Source of the DNA: Scytalidium lignicola
Taxonomy: Eukaryota > Ascomycota > Leotiomycetes
Assembly (NCBI GenBank): GCA_002812745.2
Contig: NCSJ02000270.1
Location: 1 to 59,397 of the forward strand
DNA: 59,397 nucleotides
Direction: 5' to 3'
The notes under the pieces were generated by a model. The model searched no databases, was not told the origin of the DNA, and saw only the letters and a list, made by a program, of their open reading frames with translations. Shown piece after piece: positions 12,737 to 24,008 of this stretch. Made by a program: the position numbers and the translations under genes. Position 1 is the first letter of the stretch. The number at the start of each line of letters is the position of its first letter.

Positions 12737-13733
12737 CTATTCAACAATGTTCACAAGCTCACAAGCAAAGTCTGCAGCATTGGCCAGCATCTCCTCAAAC
12801 CGGCGCAGAGCATCTGCTATATGGCGGCTTCGTTCTTGACATGTCATCTAAGGGTGACGGACACGTCCTGTGGTGGCCAGGGCAGCAGCAAGTGCAGGAG
12901 TAGCCCGAGGGCGAGGGGGGGAGTGGCAGTAGGTAAGAGGAGGGGAACGGCGTTGAATACGACCTGCAGAAGGCTGAGCCGATCTACTAGAAGGCTGGAG
13001 GCGGCGGGAGAGCTGGGAAGGCATTGTTAAAGTATTAGTTCTGTTTATAAAAAGATCTTGTTGTAACTTACAGACAACAGCAATACTACTGCAAGAAGTA
13101 GTGGAAGGAGTAGTAGCTGGAGGGGCATGAGGGCGAAGGGAGTGGTGGCGGCCAGCAGGAGCTTCAGCAGGAGTTGCAGCAATAGCAGAGGTAGTAGCAG
13201 AGGCAACAGGAGCAGGAAGAGGGTGGTTGTGGATATCTAAATATGGTTTGCGGTCAGTAAACTTCTTGTTCTCATCCGTAAAGTGGCATTAACTTACGGA
13301 AGGAGCAGCGACTTCCTTTACTATTATAATGGCAGTTGGTACAAGCCCTATTGAAGTGTCCAGGAACAGACACATACTCTGTCCACATACCAGACCCATT
13401 TGCACAATGGGTGCAAGGTTGTCCGTTAACGCGGCCAACAAGGAATCCCAGCAAGGCCTCCATATTTGCGGGCCTGTTGGTGTTCAGAGTACGGCCCTCG
13501 CGGACTGTAGACTCCTGTAAGGGAGGGAGAATTGCCAGAGCACGCATTGCACCTGTAGGATGGGCTGGGAGAGTTGGGAGAGCTGGGAGAGCAGCTGCAG
13601 GACCAGGGGGAGTTGGAGTAGAGGGAGCTGGAGTAGAGGGAGCTGTAACAACAGCTGGGATGGAGCTGGCGCTGGAGGAGCCAGAGGCTGGAGTGGGAGA
13701 GCGAGGACGGTTAATAGGGGTCCAAGACGCCAT
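12737..13733 (-). pseudogene. DUF3716-family protein (Cys-rich fungal protein), one in-frame stop
   Basis: Exon 1 (13733-13298) starts MASWTPINRPRSPTP, continues through a Pro/Ser/Ala-rich linker, then TVREGRTLN and a cysteine cluster (CTHCANGSG, ACTNCHYNSKG, RCSF), the pattern of the DUF3716 domain. A 61-nt intron (13237-13297, GTAAGT...TTTAG) joins in frame to a Pro/Ala-rich exon 2. Exon 2 reads through to a TAG at 12848-12850, then stays open in the same frame (RHIADALRRFEEMLANAAD) to a second TAG at 12737. The inner stop fits CAG to TAG. Function unknown. The gene ends 323 bp from the end of the Crypton and faces it tail to tail. Confidence 0.65.
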
Positions 13734-13880
13734 AGTGGTGATGGTAATGGTTCTGATGATGGTGGTGATAGTGGTTTTGATGGTAATTGTGATATGAACA
13801 GGGAGAGAACAGAGTTAGGAGGAGAATTCTTTAATATACACATCTTTTACTATTGTCAAAGGGCTTTTTACAATTGTAGG

Positions 13881-13908
13881 ATCGCTATATATCGCTATAT
13901 ATCGCTAT
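13881..13908 (+). repeat. Short tandem repeat ATCGCTATAT x2.8
   Basis: Two full and one partial copy of the 10-mer ATCGCTATAT lie about 150 bp upstream of the DUF3716 start. Confidence 0.85.
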
Positions 13909-14664
13909 GAATAGCCTTGAATTTCATTGTTTAACTCGAGCTTCATTGTGCTCCTTTATTGAGCCCCTTGTGGTCATGTGATCAATGCTGAAAGAACGCC
14001 CACCCAAGTGGTCGTGAGCCGTAAAACACCTCTAACTCAACCATTTCGAATTCAAAGAGCTTTGTTCCAAAAGTAATATGTTCATAAAGCATACGTGAAA
14101 CCTGTATTCAATTTATACATCTTTATCTACGATGGTAGTGGAGTTATGGACGTGTAAAGCCTGTGGCACTTATTCTATGGCACTTGTGAAATCACTGCGC
14201 ATTTCAGGAAATTACTCGCCTAAATTCCCCACGATAAGTTGTGCTTATATCTGATTCGCTGTTTCATTGCATTATCCTCCTAGAAATAAGTTAATGCGGA
14301 TCCCTGTACAATGTGATGATTAATTACACGTTTATCCAGTACGAAAGCATATACACGTGTACCGGTACTGCATCGCCTCAATCTTATGCACAAATGCATT
14401 ATCTTTTTCTGTACAATACAATACTATATCTCGAACAAGCATACGTACATAAATGTCAAATGATTTACCCATCGGATAGCCTGCATCCTATATACTGTAC
14501 TATGCGGCCGCACGGACTCCACTTCTTCCACTAATCGAAGTTCTGCGGCTTCTAACATAATTAGCTTCGAGCACATTACTCCTTTTGGAGGTAGAGCTAG
14601 TCTAACTAACTACGTAAGCTTGGGTAGGTCTAAGCTAAAGATTTAAAAGGCCATAAGTATATGC
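13909..14664. other. Intergenic; no gene identified
   Basis: Ordinary composition. Several short frames exist but none resembles a known protein. A CACGTG hexamer occurs at about 14354. Confidence 0.4.
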
Positions 14665-15093
14665 TCATGAATAATATCCTAGAACAACTTCACGAGGCAT
14701 GCTTCTTCCAAGACATTTTATTTGATCTTGCGAATTTGCTTTTATGTATTGAGAATGTGGACGCCAGTGATCCCCATCTGCTCTACCAGTCCCCAGGTCC
14801 ACTTGCCAAGATCCAAAGCGGGACTGATTGCGTGGAATATGTGTCTTAACTACGGTGATAAAATTTCCGTGTAAATCCGGAAGTCGGGGATAAGTTATCG
14901 CCGATAAGATAGCCATTAAACTCCGGCATTGTGTCTTATTGTATCCAACTTTTCCATTACTAAAGATCCACGTGCTGTAATGATTATCTGAATCTCTCTT
15001 GTCATTTGGAGATACGACATACGGAGAATAAATAATGCCGAATGCCAAGCTTATTGATTTCAAAACACGGGTTATTTTGACTTTCCAACTCAT
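14665..15093 (-). CDS. Possible small secreted protein, unrecognised
   Basis: A 142-codon minus-strand frame with an N-terminus that could be a signal peptide (basic MSWKVKITR, then a hydrophobic stretch LAFGIIYSPYVV). Only two cysteines follow (one in TQCRS, one near the C-terminus), so it does not look like a disulfide-rich effector. No domain is recognised and no homology can be claimed. It diverges from the phosphate transporter gene at 15427, with about 330 bp between them. It may be a chance open frame. Confidence 0.25.
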   Translation of the reverse strand: MSWKVKITRVLKSISLAFGIIYSPYVVSPNDKRDSDNHYSTWIFSNGKVGYNKTQCRSLMAILSAITYPRLPDLHGNFITVVKTHIPRNQSRFGSWQVDLGTGRADGDHWRPHSQYIKANSQDQIKCLGRSMPREVVLGYYS

Positions 15094-15262
15094 TTTTTAG
15101 GATAAATTTCTGATTGGCGAATTCACAATACATCAAGTAGAGCCTATCAAGTGACTATGCACCTACCATTGTAACGCCATATGAGATCACTGGGAGATGG
15201 CAATTATCAGACCCTTTTCCCCAAATAACACATCGACCTCCTATGAAAACTGAATATAAGAG

Positions 15263-15268
15263 CACGTG
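15263..15268 (+). promoter_or_regulatory. CACGTG box upstream of the phosphate transporter
   Basis: A perfect CACGTG palindrome lies 159 bp upstream of the Pho84-type ATG. This hexamer is the binding site of the bHLH regulator Pho4/NUC-1 that switches on phosphate-transporter genes during phosphate starvation in yeast and Neurospora. Its use here is inference. Confidence 0.5.
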
Positions 15269-15325
15269 TATCAGACCGTTGCTATATTGCTAAGACCCCT
15301 TGCACAGAGGGGCTGGAGCAACGGG

Positions 15326-15335
15326 TTATATATAA
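15326..15335 (+). promoter_or_regulatory. TATA-like element TTATATATAA
   Basis: A TATA-like palindromic element about 92 bp upstream of the phosphate transporter ATG and 58 bp downstream of the CACGTG box, a plausible core-promoter position. Confidence 0.45.
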
Positions 15336-15426
15336 TAGCCTGGTCATAGACAGACGTAGATATAATGGATACTGTAAATCAGAGAAATAATATTCAAGTT
15401 ATTCTGTTTCACCGTGCATATTCAAG

Positions 15427-17383
15427 ATGCGTTTAATGCAGTGGAAAGATGAGGCCTACCTTAGAAAGGACGAAAATGGAAACTTTGTTCCTATTGTACG
15501 TCACGCCATTTATAAGACGGCTTTGCCGAGTCTTTGCTCAAATAAAGTTTTAGGAAGAATATGAGAGACGCACGCAGCGAATAAGCAGCTGGCTGCCTTT
15601 GTCAAGATGGGAAGTTAAACTCCTTGCGATTACTGGGTAAGTTTTACACCTGACGGTTCAACTATCCCTAGTTACGATCACTTCTGTAGGATCTTCTCTT
15701 AGCTAATGTACGAAATACTGTGCGCAGCGTCGGATTCTTCCTTGACTCGTACGACCTTTTCATCATCAATCTTGTCACTCCAGTCTGGACTTACGAATAC
15801 TGGGGAGGCTTAACCAACCATCCGAGAGGCGGGCATTATCCACCAGGGTTGCGCGGTCTCGTGAATGCTGGAGCACAAATAGGAAATATCTTTGGCCAAC
15901 TCGGGTTTGGATTTCTTGGTGATACTTTGGGTCGTAAGTTTGTGTATGGAAAGGAGCTTATTATCTGCATTGTCGGGATGATTCTTGTTATAGCTCTGCC
16001 AAATAGCATTCCGACTCCAACACTCAAGATGATATGGATCTTCTGCTGGCGTCTTCTGATGGGTGAGATAGCTTTTTCTTCGATTCAAAGACGTATTTAT
16101 TTTTATGGATTGATCTATCTAGAAATTTCTAACTTTTATATGAAGGGATCGGAATCGGCGGTGATTATCCAATGTCAGCGTCCATCGTGGCTGAGCGAGG
16201 CCACCTAAACCATCGCGGAGCGCTTTTGGGCTGGATCTTTTCAAACCAAGGCTGGGGCACACTGGCTGGCTCCATCGTCACAATCGTTGTTCTTGCTTGC
16301 TTTGAGCCCGCTTTGAACATGCGCGGTGAAGTAGGTCAGATAGATGCAATCTGGAGAATCCAGATGGGCCTTGCCCTGGTTCCTGCATTACTTGTCCTCC
16401 CTTTCAGGTTGACAATGCCTGAGGGAAGGAAGTACCTTGAAAGTAAAGAACTGAACTACTCACTCCCTTCATTGAATACTTCCTTAGAAGGATCCTCACC
16501 AATTCTCGAACCTAAACCCATCGATCCAAAGGTTGACTCCGACAAAGCTGAGCTCCCGCCACAAGATCCCGGCGCTAATAACAGCAATCCGCCTGTGATT
16601 CCAGAACCAGAAAGTCGAAAGGCAAAATGGGACGCATTTATTATTTACTTCAGTGAATGGCGCCATCTCAAGATTCTCATTGGTACAGCACTATCTTGGT
16701 TCCTACTTGATATAGCATTTTATGGAACGAACTTGAATCAGTCAGTCATTCTGGCTGACATTGGGTTCACGACGGGTAGAAATGAATACCACACCTTGAT
16801 GCGCAACGCTCAAGGAAATCTGATTGTTGCCGTCGCTGGTTACGTTCCCGGATATTTTGTCACAATTGCTCTGGTTGAGAGGATAGGCAGGAAGTGGATA
16901 CAGGTTCAAGGATTTCTTGTGTGTGCACTGCTGTTTGGTGTACTCGCTGGTGACTATGCGCACTTAAGCACTGCGGCCAGATTCGTCTTGTTCGCTTTAG
17001 CACAAGTAGGTGGTTTATTTTATTTGTTCCGGCTGAATGTTATGTTGACTTGATAATAGTTTTTCTTCAACTTTGGTCCTAACGCTACGACTTTTATTAT
17101 TCCTGCAGAGGTCTTCCCATCAAGAGTCCGAGGAACGGCACATGGCCTCTCCGCAGCCACAGGAAGGATAGGGTCAATTCTCGCGGCACTGCTATTTAAT
17201 TTTCTTAGCAGCAACGTCATTGGACTGGCAAATGTATTATGGATCTTCTTTGCATGCAATCTTCTCGGGGCTGTTGTAACTCTATTGTTTCTTCCGGAGA
17301 CAAAAGGCCGTGATGCTGATCTTATCGATTGGGAGGAGATTCAAGAGGCTCGTAAGAAGAAGGCAGAGGAAGGCACAGCATGA
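15427..17383 (+). CDS. Inorganic phosphate transporter, Pho84-type MFS
   Basis: Plasma-membrane H+/phosphate symporter of the MFS PHS family. Five exons reconstruct cleanly: 15427-15495, 15554-15636, 15728-16062, 16146-17005 and 17060-17383, giving 1671 nt, exactly 557 codons (556 aa), a typical family length. All introns are GT...AG (54-91 nt). Exon 2/3 joins LLAITG to [15 protein letters not shown] (TM1 with the conserved D-YD motif). Exon 3 carries GDTLGRKF, the MFS loop 2-3 signature. Exon 3/4 joins RLLMG to [14 protein letters not shown] long hydrophilic central loop (about 16450-16630) follows, and exon 4/5 joins FVLFALAQ to [20 protein letters not shown], with [13 protein letters not shown] and PETKGR. 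No internal stop. A CACGTG box and TATA element lie upstream. Probably functional. Confidence 0.92.
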
Positions 17384-17787
17384 GCCTGAACTAGGAAAAC
17401 TTGTTTTTGTCATTAAAAATAAGATTATAAAGTGATGATCAGATAGATGGTTTAAATAAAGGGTTTGATGGAACAGCTGTAGCTCACCGAGACGCTTCTT
17501 GATAAAGATTAATTCTGTGGCCTAAGAATATCATCCCATGATTTAAATCTAGTAACCATCATTAAGAACAAAAANGAACCATATTTCAAGGCAAAGTAAG
17601 AATTCTAGAATCTCAAGAAATTTTATCGAAGATTTGAGAAATACCATAAGGGCAAGGTTTATACAGGCTGCGCTAATACAAGACTATCCACCTCTCTTAA
17701 CTCTTTTAACGGTCTTGTCAAAGTTAATATGTAATGGCTATGCTTCATTTGCCACTCTACAGAAACACAAATGTACCACTTACTACC
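17384..17787. other. Intergenic
   Basis: Region between two convergent genes; includes an N at about 17575. Nothing recognised. Confidence 0.4.
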
Positions 17788-18727
17788 TTACATCAATCCA
17801 ATTGTAACGTCGCCTTTTACTCGAGCGTAGAGATCTACCTCAACTTCAAGATCAAGCTGGATCTTAATCTTTACAGCGCTGTCTTTCTCGTCGTGTTTCA
17901 CCGGCCTGTCTTTAATCCTTGACTCCCTGATAGCACTGGTCCTGTAGCCTTCTGCCCGTGGAGTGACACCATTTTGCTGCTGGGAGACTTGATTATTTGC
18001 GACTTGGCTATTCGGAGCAAGCTGAGGTTGATGTTGCGTTCTCTGAATTGTTCTATGGCCGTGTACTTTGGCAGGCTTGCTGGTGTCGTTGTCGGACTCA
18101 GTTGTGGATTGATATACAGGATTGTTATCCCCTTCAGAGATATCTGCTTCTCTTTCTTCGCTGTATAAAATTGATCCCAGGTAAGCATTGGAATCCCATA
18201 GGATAGGAAGTCGGATGATAAAAAGAGTTCTGGATGTACTTGTTAGACATAGTGAATCAAAACTTGTTAAAGACGAGTTAAGTTTTGACGGTACAGATGC
18301 GTGTATAAAGATAGCAAATGTAAGTGGGATATACTGTGTAAAGATAGTCTATAGTTCTACGAGTATCCGAGAAAGATCGCATATTTATGCAGTAAATATG
18401 TTTGCCTGAAGAGGATGACGTGGGTGGTTGACTGCGTCAGAGTTCTCAGGCAAGTAATCTTGTTTGTGATCTAACCTGCACTCACAGGGATTATCCAAAT
18501 AGGTAATCAGACAGGGTTTTGTCGTGTCGCTTACATTACTTTCACTTATCAACTCTAAATTAGCAGGAGGGGTGGAATAAGTAGTAGGCGTNGTCAGACT
18601 CATCATCTCTCACGAAAGTTGAAATAGTAACGATTGTTGCAATAGAACGGGAACTTGCCTGGAGACGTTCCTTTTCGGTGGGTCTAATTTGTGGCATAGT
18701 TTTTGCTGGGTTTGCAGGAATCGCCAT
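17788..18727 (-). pseudogene. Conserved fungal hypothetical protein with two in-frame stops
   Basis: One minus-strand frame runs from ATG at 18727 (MAIPANPAKTMPQIRPTEKE) to TAA at 17788. The span is 940 bases; omitting the single N near 18592 leaves 939, exactly 313 codons. Two stops interrupt it, one TAA after NIFTA (about 18385) and one TAG after LVEL (about 18355), each explained by CAA/CAG to TAA/TAG. Downstream, LPILWDSNAYLGSILY and the C-terminal KIKIQLDLEVEVDLYARVKG read like a conserved fungal protein whose C-terminus alternates acidic and hydrophobic residues. I do not know its function. An intron removing both stops is possible, but no good donor was found. Confidence 0.5.
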
Positions 18728-19306
18728 TGTAAGGGCAAGATTTCTGGTCGGATTCTAACTCTTGTTTGCCTAAATCGTCCGATTTCCGTGGTGTTGATAA
18801 TCTGGTGAATGTTGAAGGAGACCTTTGTTTGGAAAGTAGTACAGTGGAGATTAAGTTGCAGCTTTATCGAAGAGGTGAGTTACACGCTGTTCTTAAATAG
18901 ATGGGTTTTATTGGGTATAAAGACTGTCAGCGTTTAAAAATAAAGCAGCGTTCAAGGATAAAAGAGTATAGAACAGATGAAAGTGGCAGGGTTAAATGTA
19001 GTTTGATATTTCATATTAAATGTTGTATAAACAGTAAGGAAACTTCAGCATAATTAATACAGCCCGTATTTATAGAATATGCTGTATTGTGGACAATGAC
19101 GCTGCAGGCCCGCTGTGTCAAAAATCAGCAAGTCTCGGAACTTCTAGCCGAGGGTTATAGCTGTCGCTTCCTTAGCGTAGCTCAACCTACGTAAGTACTT
19201 CCGTACAATGACGTCCTCGTATCCTGGAAACAGGATTTATCTCAAAATTTTAGTAGAATTTTGCCTTAAGTCTACACTTGTAAGTTTTAAACTAATCAAT
19301 ACATTA
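18728..19306. other. Intergenic; no gene identified
   Basis: Upstream region of the hypothetical gene. No coding potential recognised. Confidence 0.4.
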
Positions 19307-19481
19307 TCCCATGGGGCCCGGGAGGCCACTTTGAGGTCACTTTTAGCGTCGTGCCTTAAAATGAAAAGTGTCTTGATTGGCCTTTTGTTGGAAATGAAAG
19401 GCTCTCGATGATTGATATCCTTGTATATGAATTCTTGCCTGACGAATTTTGACGAGTTTAAACGAGCCGGGCCCCATGGGA
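19307..19481. mobile_element. 175-bp MITE with 15-bp perfect TIRs and TA target duplication
   Basis: The left end TCCCATGGGGCCCGG (19307-19321) is perfectly repeated in inverted orientation at 19467-19481. TA dinucleotides flank both ends (19305-19306 and 19482-19483). Size, TIRs and TA duplication fit a non-autonomous Tc1/mariner-like element. The interior has no coding capacity. Confidence 0.75.
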
Positions 19482-19574
19482 TACTCTGTAAACAAATGTA
19501 AATAAACCCTAAAACCTTGATAATAAAATAAGTTATTAGATTATTATAAAACAAAGTTGTAGTTTCTTAATCTG

Positions 19575-19800
19575 TAAGTACAAACTGATTAATATTAGTA
19601 TATTACTAATATAATATATAGCACATTACTTTATAAATAATATACTAATTATGTATTAATAGTCAATTAATTATAAAGGTAATAAAATAAAGTTATAGTT
19701 TAAGGTTACAGCTCTTTACTATCTAATTAAAACTAGTTAATATATAACTGATCATGTCTATATATGACTAGTCCACTAACACTTATACTTAGTTTTTATA
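19575..19800 (+). repeat. Single-arm relative of the 6416-7206 element
   Basis: From ATCTGTAAGTACAAACTGATTAATATTAG through a TATTACTAATATAATATAT stretch to ACTAGTCCACTAAC this follows the order of the left arm at about 6393-6610 (ATCTGTATATACAAACTAATTAATATTAG ... GGACTAGC ... CTACTAAC). It lies in a 450-bp AT-rich patch between the two gene blocks. Confidence 0.5.
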
Positions 19801-20122
19801 GATTCTTAAGATCAAGTCTGCTTATTTACAGTGTAAATGAGATAGATTTGAAGAATAGCTTAAGCTTTAACGTTTAGAAAATTCAAAAGAAGTAAAAATT
19901 AATATTTTTCAACATTTTTATTTAATTTAATTTAATATTAGTTTAAATGAATATTAAATTAATTAATTAAATTCCGAACTTTGATAAGGATTATCTGACT
20001 AATCGCTTTGATACGGGTTGAGTATTTCATTAACCGACTCGGGATTCCATTATAAGTGTAAATACTAGGAGTCATCTATCAAGACCGTTGACCTGCTCTG
20101 AGAAGCGCGAGCCTTTGTAGAG

Positions 20123-21795
20123 ATGCGCCACATGCTCATAGAACGATGGCGCATTCTCATTGCAGTGTGTTGTATGCTGTGGGGAATTTACTTTGGTATT
20201 ATTCCATTTCGTGAACCCTAAATATTCGCGGTCGCGATACAACGACTCATCTAACACTTCATATTGTATCCAATCTAGTCTATGATATCCCCGCTGCACT
20301 ATCTATTTCTCTTGAGAAACATCTGTCGCTTCCAGATTCGCGTTATGCCTTCCTAGTTTCGATGCTCTACTCCGCCTACTCCGTGCCTAACACCATCTTG
20401 CCACTCTTCTCCGGTTTCGCAGTTCAGCGATATGGAGAGAGGCGAGTCCTTCAGATCACGCTCACTTGCGTAGTTAGTGGACAATTGATGTTTTCACTAG
20501 CGATTCAATTAAAAAATGAAATCATGATGGTACTCGGCCGTCTGCTGATTGGCCTTGGGGGAGAGGTGATGAGTGTTTTGGCAGGTGATATTACTACGAG
20601 ATGGTTTAAGTGAGTTTTATTATCCCATCCTTTATTGTAGCGCCTATATATGAACATTACCATTTCTCGGTCAATCTAATACACATACAATGCGGTTCAA
20701 TTGTGATAGCTAAGTGGGAAATTAGAGACTAAATTTGGTTAGGAATAATCAACTCACCCTAGCGCTAGCTGTGACGTTGTGTATGGCTAAATTCGGAAGT
20801 GTAGTGAATTCTAACTTTACACCAAGACTAGTAGAATCATATGGTATAGTATTAGCTGAATGGATAGTGACACTCATATCTCTAGGTGTATTCATCCTAG
20901 GCACTATTTACCTAGTAAGATGCGGGCACGAGAGCAATCAGAGAAAGAAGGAACACATCAATTACCTAGAGTCTGTCCGCAAACTGTCATCTATATACTG
21001 GCAACTAGTCATCATTTGTGTCTTGGGATATGGTGGTATAAATACATTTACCAATTCTGCTCAGCGGTTTTTAGCATCTCAGTATTATGGTGGAAATCAG
21101 AGTGCTTCCGGCACGGCGACTAGGTAACAAATACATCTTACCGATTTAAGATTCACACTGACCTGAGCGTCGATAGCGTATCCTATCTTCTTTCCAGTGT
21201 ACTTATGGTGCCCTTCGGTTTTCTAATGGAGATTCCAAACTTTAGCAACAAGTCTCATGCGCTTCTCGCTTCGAATATACTCATGAGTTTAGCTCATCTT
21301 GCTTTGCTTTTTCATACCATAGGAGCCATATTTCCTCTCTGCTTGTTAGGAATATCATATGCACTGTACGACGTTGCACTCTGGGCTGGAATCTCGAGCA
21401 GCATCTCCGGTGAAAGTAACTCTAAGTACGAAGCAGTCTTGCTTCGCCCCAATAATAGCCTTGTCGGCTCTACGGAGGATCAAGTAGGGCTTGAGTATGA
21501 CGCCTTGACAACTATCCAGGATGAATTGGAGTCCAATCTGGAAAATTCAATTGAGGAGACAGCAAACCCTGATCCTACAGAAGACCCGGCCGTGGAGGAT
21601 GACCATATGGTAGCTATTGGATATGGAATCTCTACTAGTTTTTTAAACATGAGTAGTGCAGTAATGTCGGTGATTCTGGCCGCTATGGAGAATTTAACTG
21701 GGTTTTCTGGGCTGGAAATGAGTTTTGTAGTTCTTGCTGGATGTGGATGTTTAGTATCGATAAACTTGGCGCGAATATGGAACGCCCCACCATAA
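20123..21795 (+). CDS. MFS transporter, MFSD1-like
   Basis: Four exons, 20123-20195, 20279-20609, 20743-21123 and 21198-21795, sum to 1383 nt, exactly 461 codons (460 aa), with no internal stop. The start RHMLIERWRILIAVCC leads into TM1 (MLWGIYF), and the first splice joins it to VYDIPAAL. LPDSRYAFLVSMLYSAYSVP, a degenerate loop RYGERRVLQ, and LGRLLIGLGGEVMSVLAGD (TM4-5) are characteristic of the MFSD1 branch of the major facilitator superfamily. An acidic cytoplasmic-type loop (about 21440-21600, rich in D/E) lies before the last two membrane segments. The substrate is unknown; MFSD1 of animals is a lysosomal dipeptide exporter, which cannot be assumed here. Probably intact. Confidence 0.78.
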
Positions 21796-21947
21796 AAAAT
21801 ACCACTAAATGAAATTTGACTGTTGCTAAGATATACTGTCTCTTCCGCATTCTTTGGTTGAGGGATAACTTTAACATAACAAGCGATACTTGAATATAGA
21901 TAGACAACTAGAATTGTTGTTTCTGTTTGTATTTACTAACCCTCATA

Positions 21948-23453
21948 TTACTGTGATGTTTCAAGAAGCTCAAGATACATTTCTAGATAATATTAGCATA
22001 GGTAAATATACGAAGAAATAGATTTGAGGAATACCTGCTATTCTCCATCTCTTACTAAGAAGCCTCAGAGTGTCAGCTAATGTGCGATATGATTGTTCAA
22101 TTGACTGGCCCATGCCTTCGCGGATGAACCATTGACACTCCGTTGCAGCATGATAAATACATTCTATCAGTAGGGGACTTGACGTTATCAAGCCATCTTC
22201 TCCAGACTGCAATACACCTTGTGCTAAGTCCACAACCCGTTCACTAGCAACCTGTGTAATATTACCTAAAGCTATAGTCTGCATTTCAGATTCCTCAGCA
22301 TACCGCGATTGTGATCCGAAGTGTAAATCTGCCGGCTCATTGCACCCATAAATGTTATAAAGCGTCATGCGTGCCGAACAACAAATTGCTAGATCGATCG
22401 AGCAGTGGAATGGTTGTTCTTCTGATGAGGTACGTTGAGCCTGGATAATATGGTTGTCAAGCGCGGAGAGTGTATGATGAAGTTGCAACGCTTCTTCTAA
22501 ACGAGTCATACGATCTTCCTGGCTGTAACCAGCTCGGTGATAGAGCACTTTACCTAAGACATGTGCTGCTTGTGCTGTACGACCGAATTGGCTGATACCG
22601 GGAGAAGAAAATCTGGTAGTGTATAAAGGTTCATTCCCACCTATCTCACCTTTATCCCATTGGCCATCAGTTATTGGAAGGAGGTGACCTTGACATGGCT
22701 CGGGGGTTGCTAATGCCAACCCTCGTGGACCTAGGTTGATATACCTCTCTAGGATAAGGATTGTCCACCACGTACGTCGTTCCTCTTCTCTGAGAGTTAA
22801 TGTATCAGGTAGCTTGAGTAGTTGGGTTGCATTACGGCTACAGTGTAAACCCATCATAATCCCAATTCGTGCAGCTAGTCCAACAGTCAGGTAACCGGCC
22901 GGAAGGATGCCATGGCTAATCTCATACAACGCGAGAAGCGTAGTAGCTTGGAGGAGAGGCAAGGAAATCATACCAGCGCCATCCAGCGACGCTTTAAGTG
23001 ACCGAGCGGAGAAATATTCACGCGATCCCGGAGTGTCGGTGCAAGGCGGAGTGGATAAAAGCTTCATACAGAGCAAAAGTAGAGCTATATCTGCCTCGTG
23101 GTTATGTTCAAAACGCGCAAGGTTCTGCAATAGCCTCTTCTTGATGATAAATGGAAACCATTGGTGGATTGTAAGAAAGTATAGCTGACAGAGATCTGCC
23201 ACGTCACTTCCTATGTATTCCATTACCATGAGTGGAGCGGGTCGATGACTATACAATGCAGAGTGTGCAATCAGTGTCAAGAATTCTGGGTCCAGAAAGA
23301 AAGCAATAGGAAAAGGCGATGGTGTGTCATAATTCTCAGACATTCGCCGATCTTCATCCAAAGTCCGCTCAAGCCGCTGTATGGTAGAGATTAAAGAGTC
23401 TCGGTCGAGATTCTCTAAATCCGCTCCCGGGGCCTTTTGGGGGTAGTGACATG
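21948..23453 (-). CDS. Fungal-specific transcription factor (Zn2Cys6 type), N-terminus degenerate
   Basis: The main exon (23453-22035) carries the fungal_trans regulatory domain: ISLPLLQATTLLALYEISHG, ARIGIMMGLHCSR, then LREEERRTWWTILILERYI. A 52-nt intron (21983-22034) joins to a short last exon ending MYLELLETSQ and TAA at 21948; without it the frame would run to 21970. The 5' edge is set at a likely acceptor (GCAG) before CHYPQKAPG, which looks like the tail of a Zn2Cys6 cluster. The rest of the cluster should lie at about 23500-23580, where only a remnant (DCRSWRSG, then a stop) is visible. DNA binding is therefore probably lost unless another upstream exon exists. Divergent from the SDR at 24009. 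Confidence 0.75.
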
Positions 23454-24008
23454 CTGCTCGAATGATGAAGGGATTCGAAGTGGTTTGGATTTGGATGATG
23501 TAATTAGGCTCTGGCGGAGAGCGGACAACCCAAGTCAGAGTCCGCTTCGCCAAGAGCGGCAATCCAGCAAGACGGTCCGCTCTGTGCTAAGTCCGAATTC
23601 TAGTGGCAATATGTGAGTTCATGACAGTTTGAGGCTTGAAATTATATGGAGCGGATTGGTCATATCAAAGAGAAATTTATCTCGTTTGGAGGTACCTGTG
23701 GTTGTCTCAGTGGAGTTAGTAATTGAAGTCGCTCTATGCTGAAATGTATAGATCGGCAGATAGTTGATTATGAATTCAATTGGATTGGTCATCCAAATAA
23801 TGAAGACTCTGGTATTCTAGTGACCATACCATCATGGACAGTGGCATGTGCAAGTCAGGACTGGTAATATATAAACGGCTTTTTTTTCCAGAAGCCTCTC
23901 CCGGTAGGCAAGAGTATCTCAAACAGATATGTCTCCCCTTCAAAAAAGAAATCATACAATTCTTTCATCATAACTTATATAGCAAGAGTATCCTGCAATC
24001 TTACCGTC
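23454..24008. promoter_or_regulatory. Shared upstream region of divergent transcription factor and SDR genes
   Basis: It contains the degenerate first exon of the transcription factor (about 23500-23640), two ATTGGTCAT boxes (inverted CCAAT; about 23654 and 23786), and a TATATAAA motif at about 23868, some 140 bp upstream of the SDR start. Confidence 0.4.

Noticed and set aside
12647..13910. Several plus-strand open frames of 60-150 codons over the DUF3716 gene
   Set aside because: They are low-complexity antisense readings of the Pro/Ala/Ser-rich minus-strand gene, whose cysteine motifs and intron make it the real one.
14313..14534. 73-codon plus-strand frame
   Set aside because: No signal peptide, no recognisable motif, composition not protein-like.
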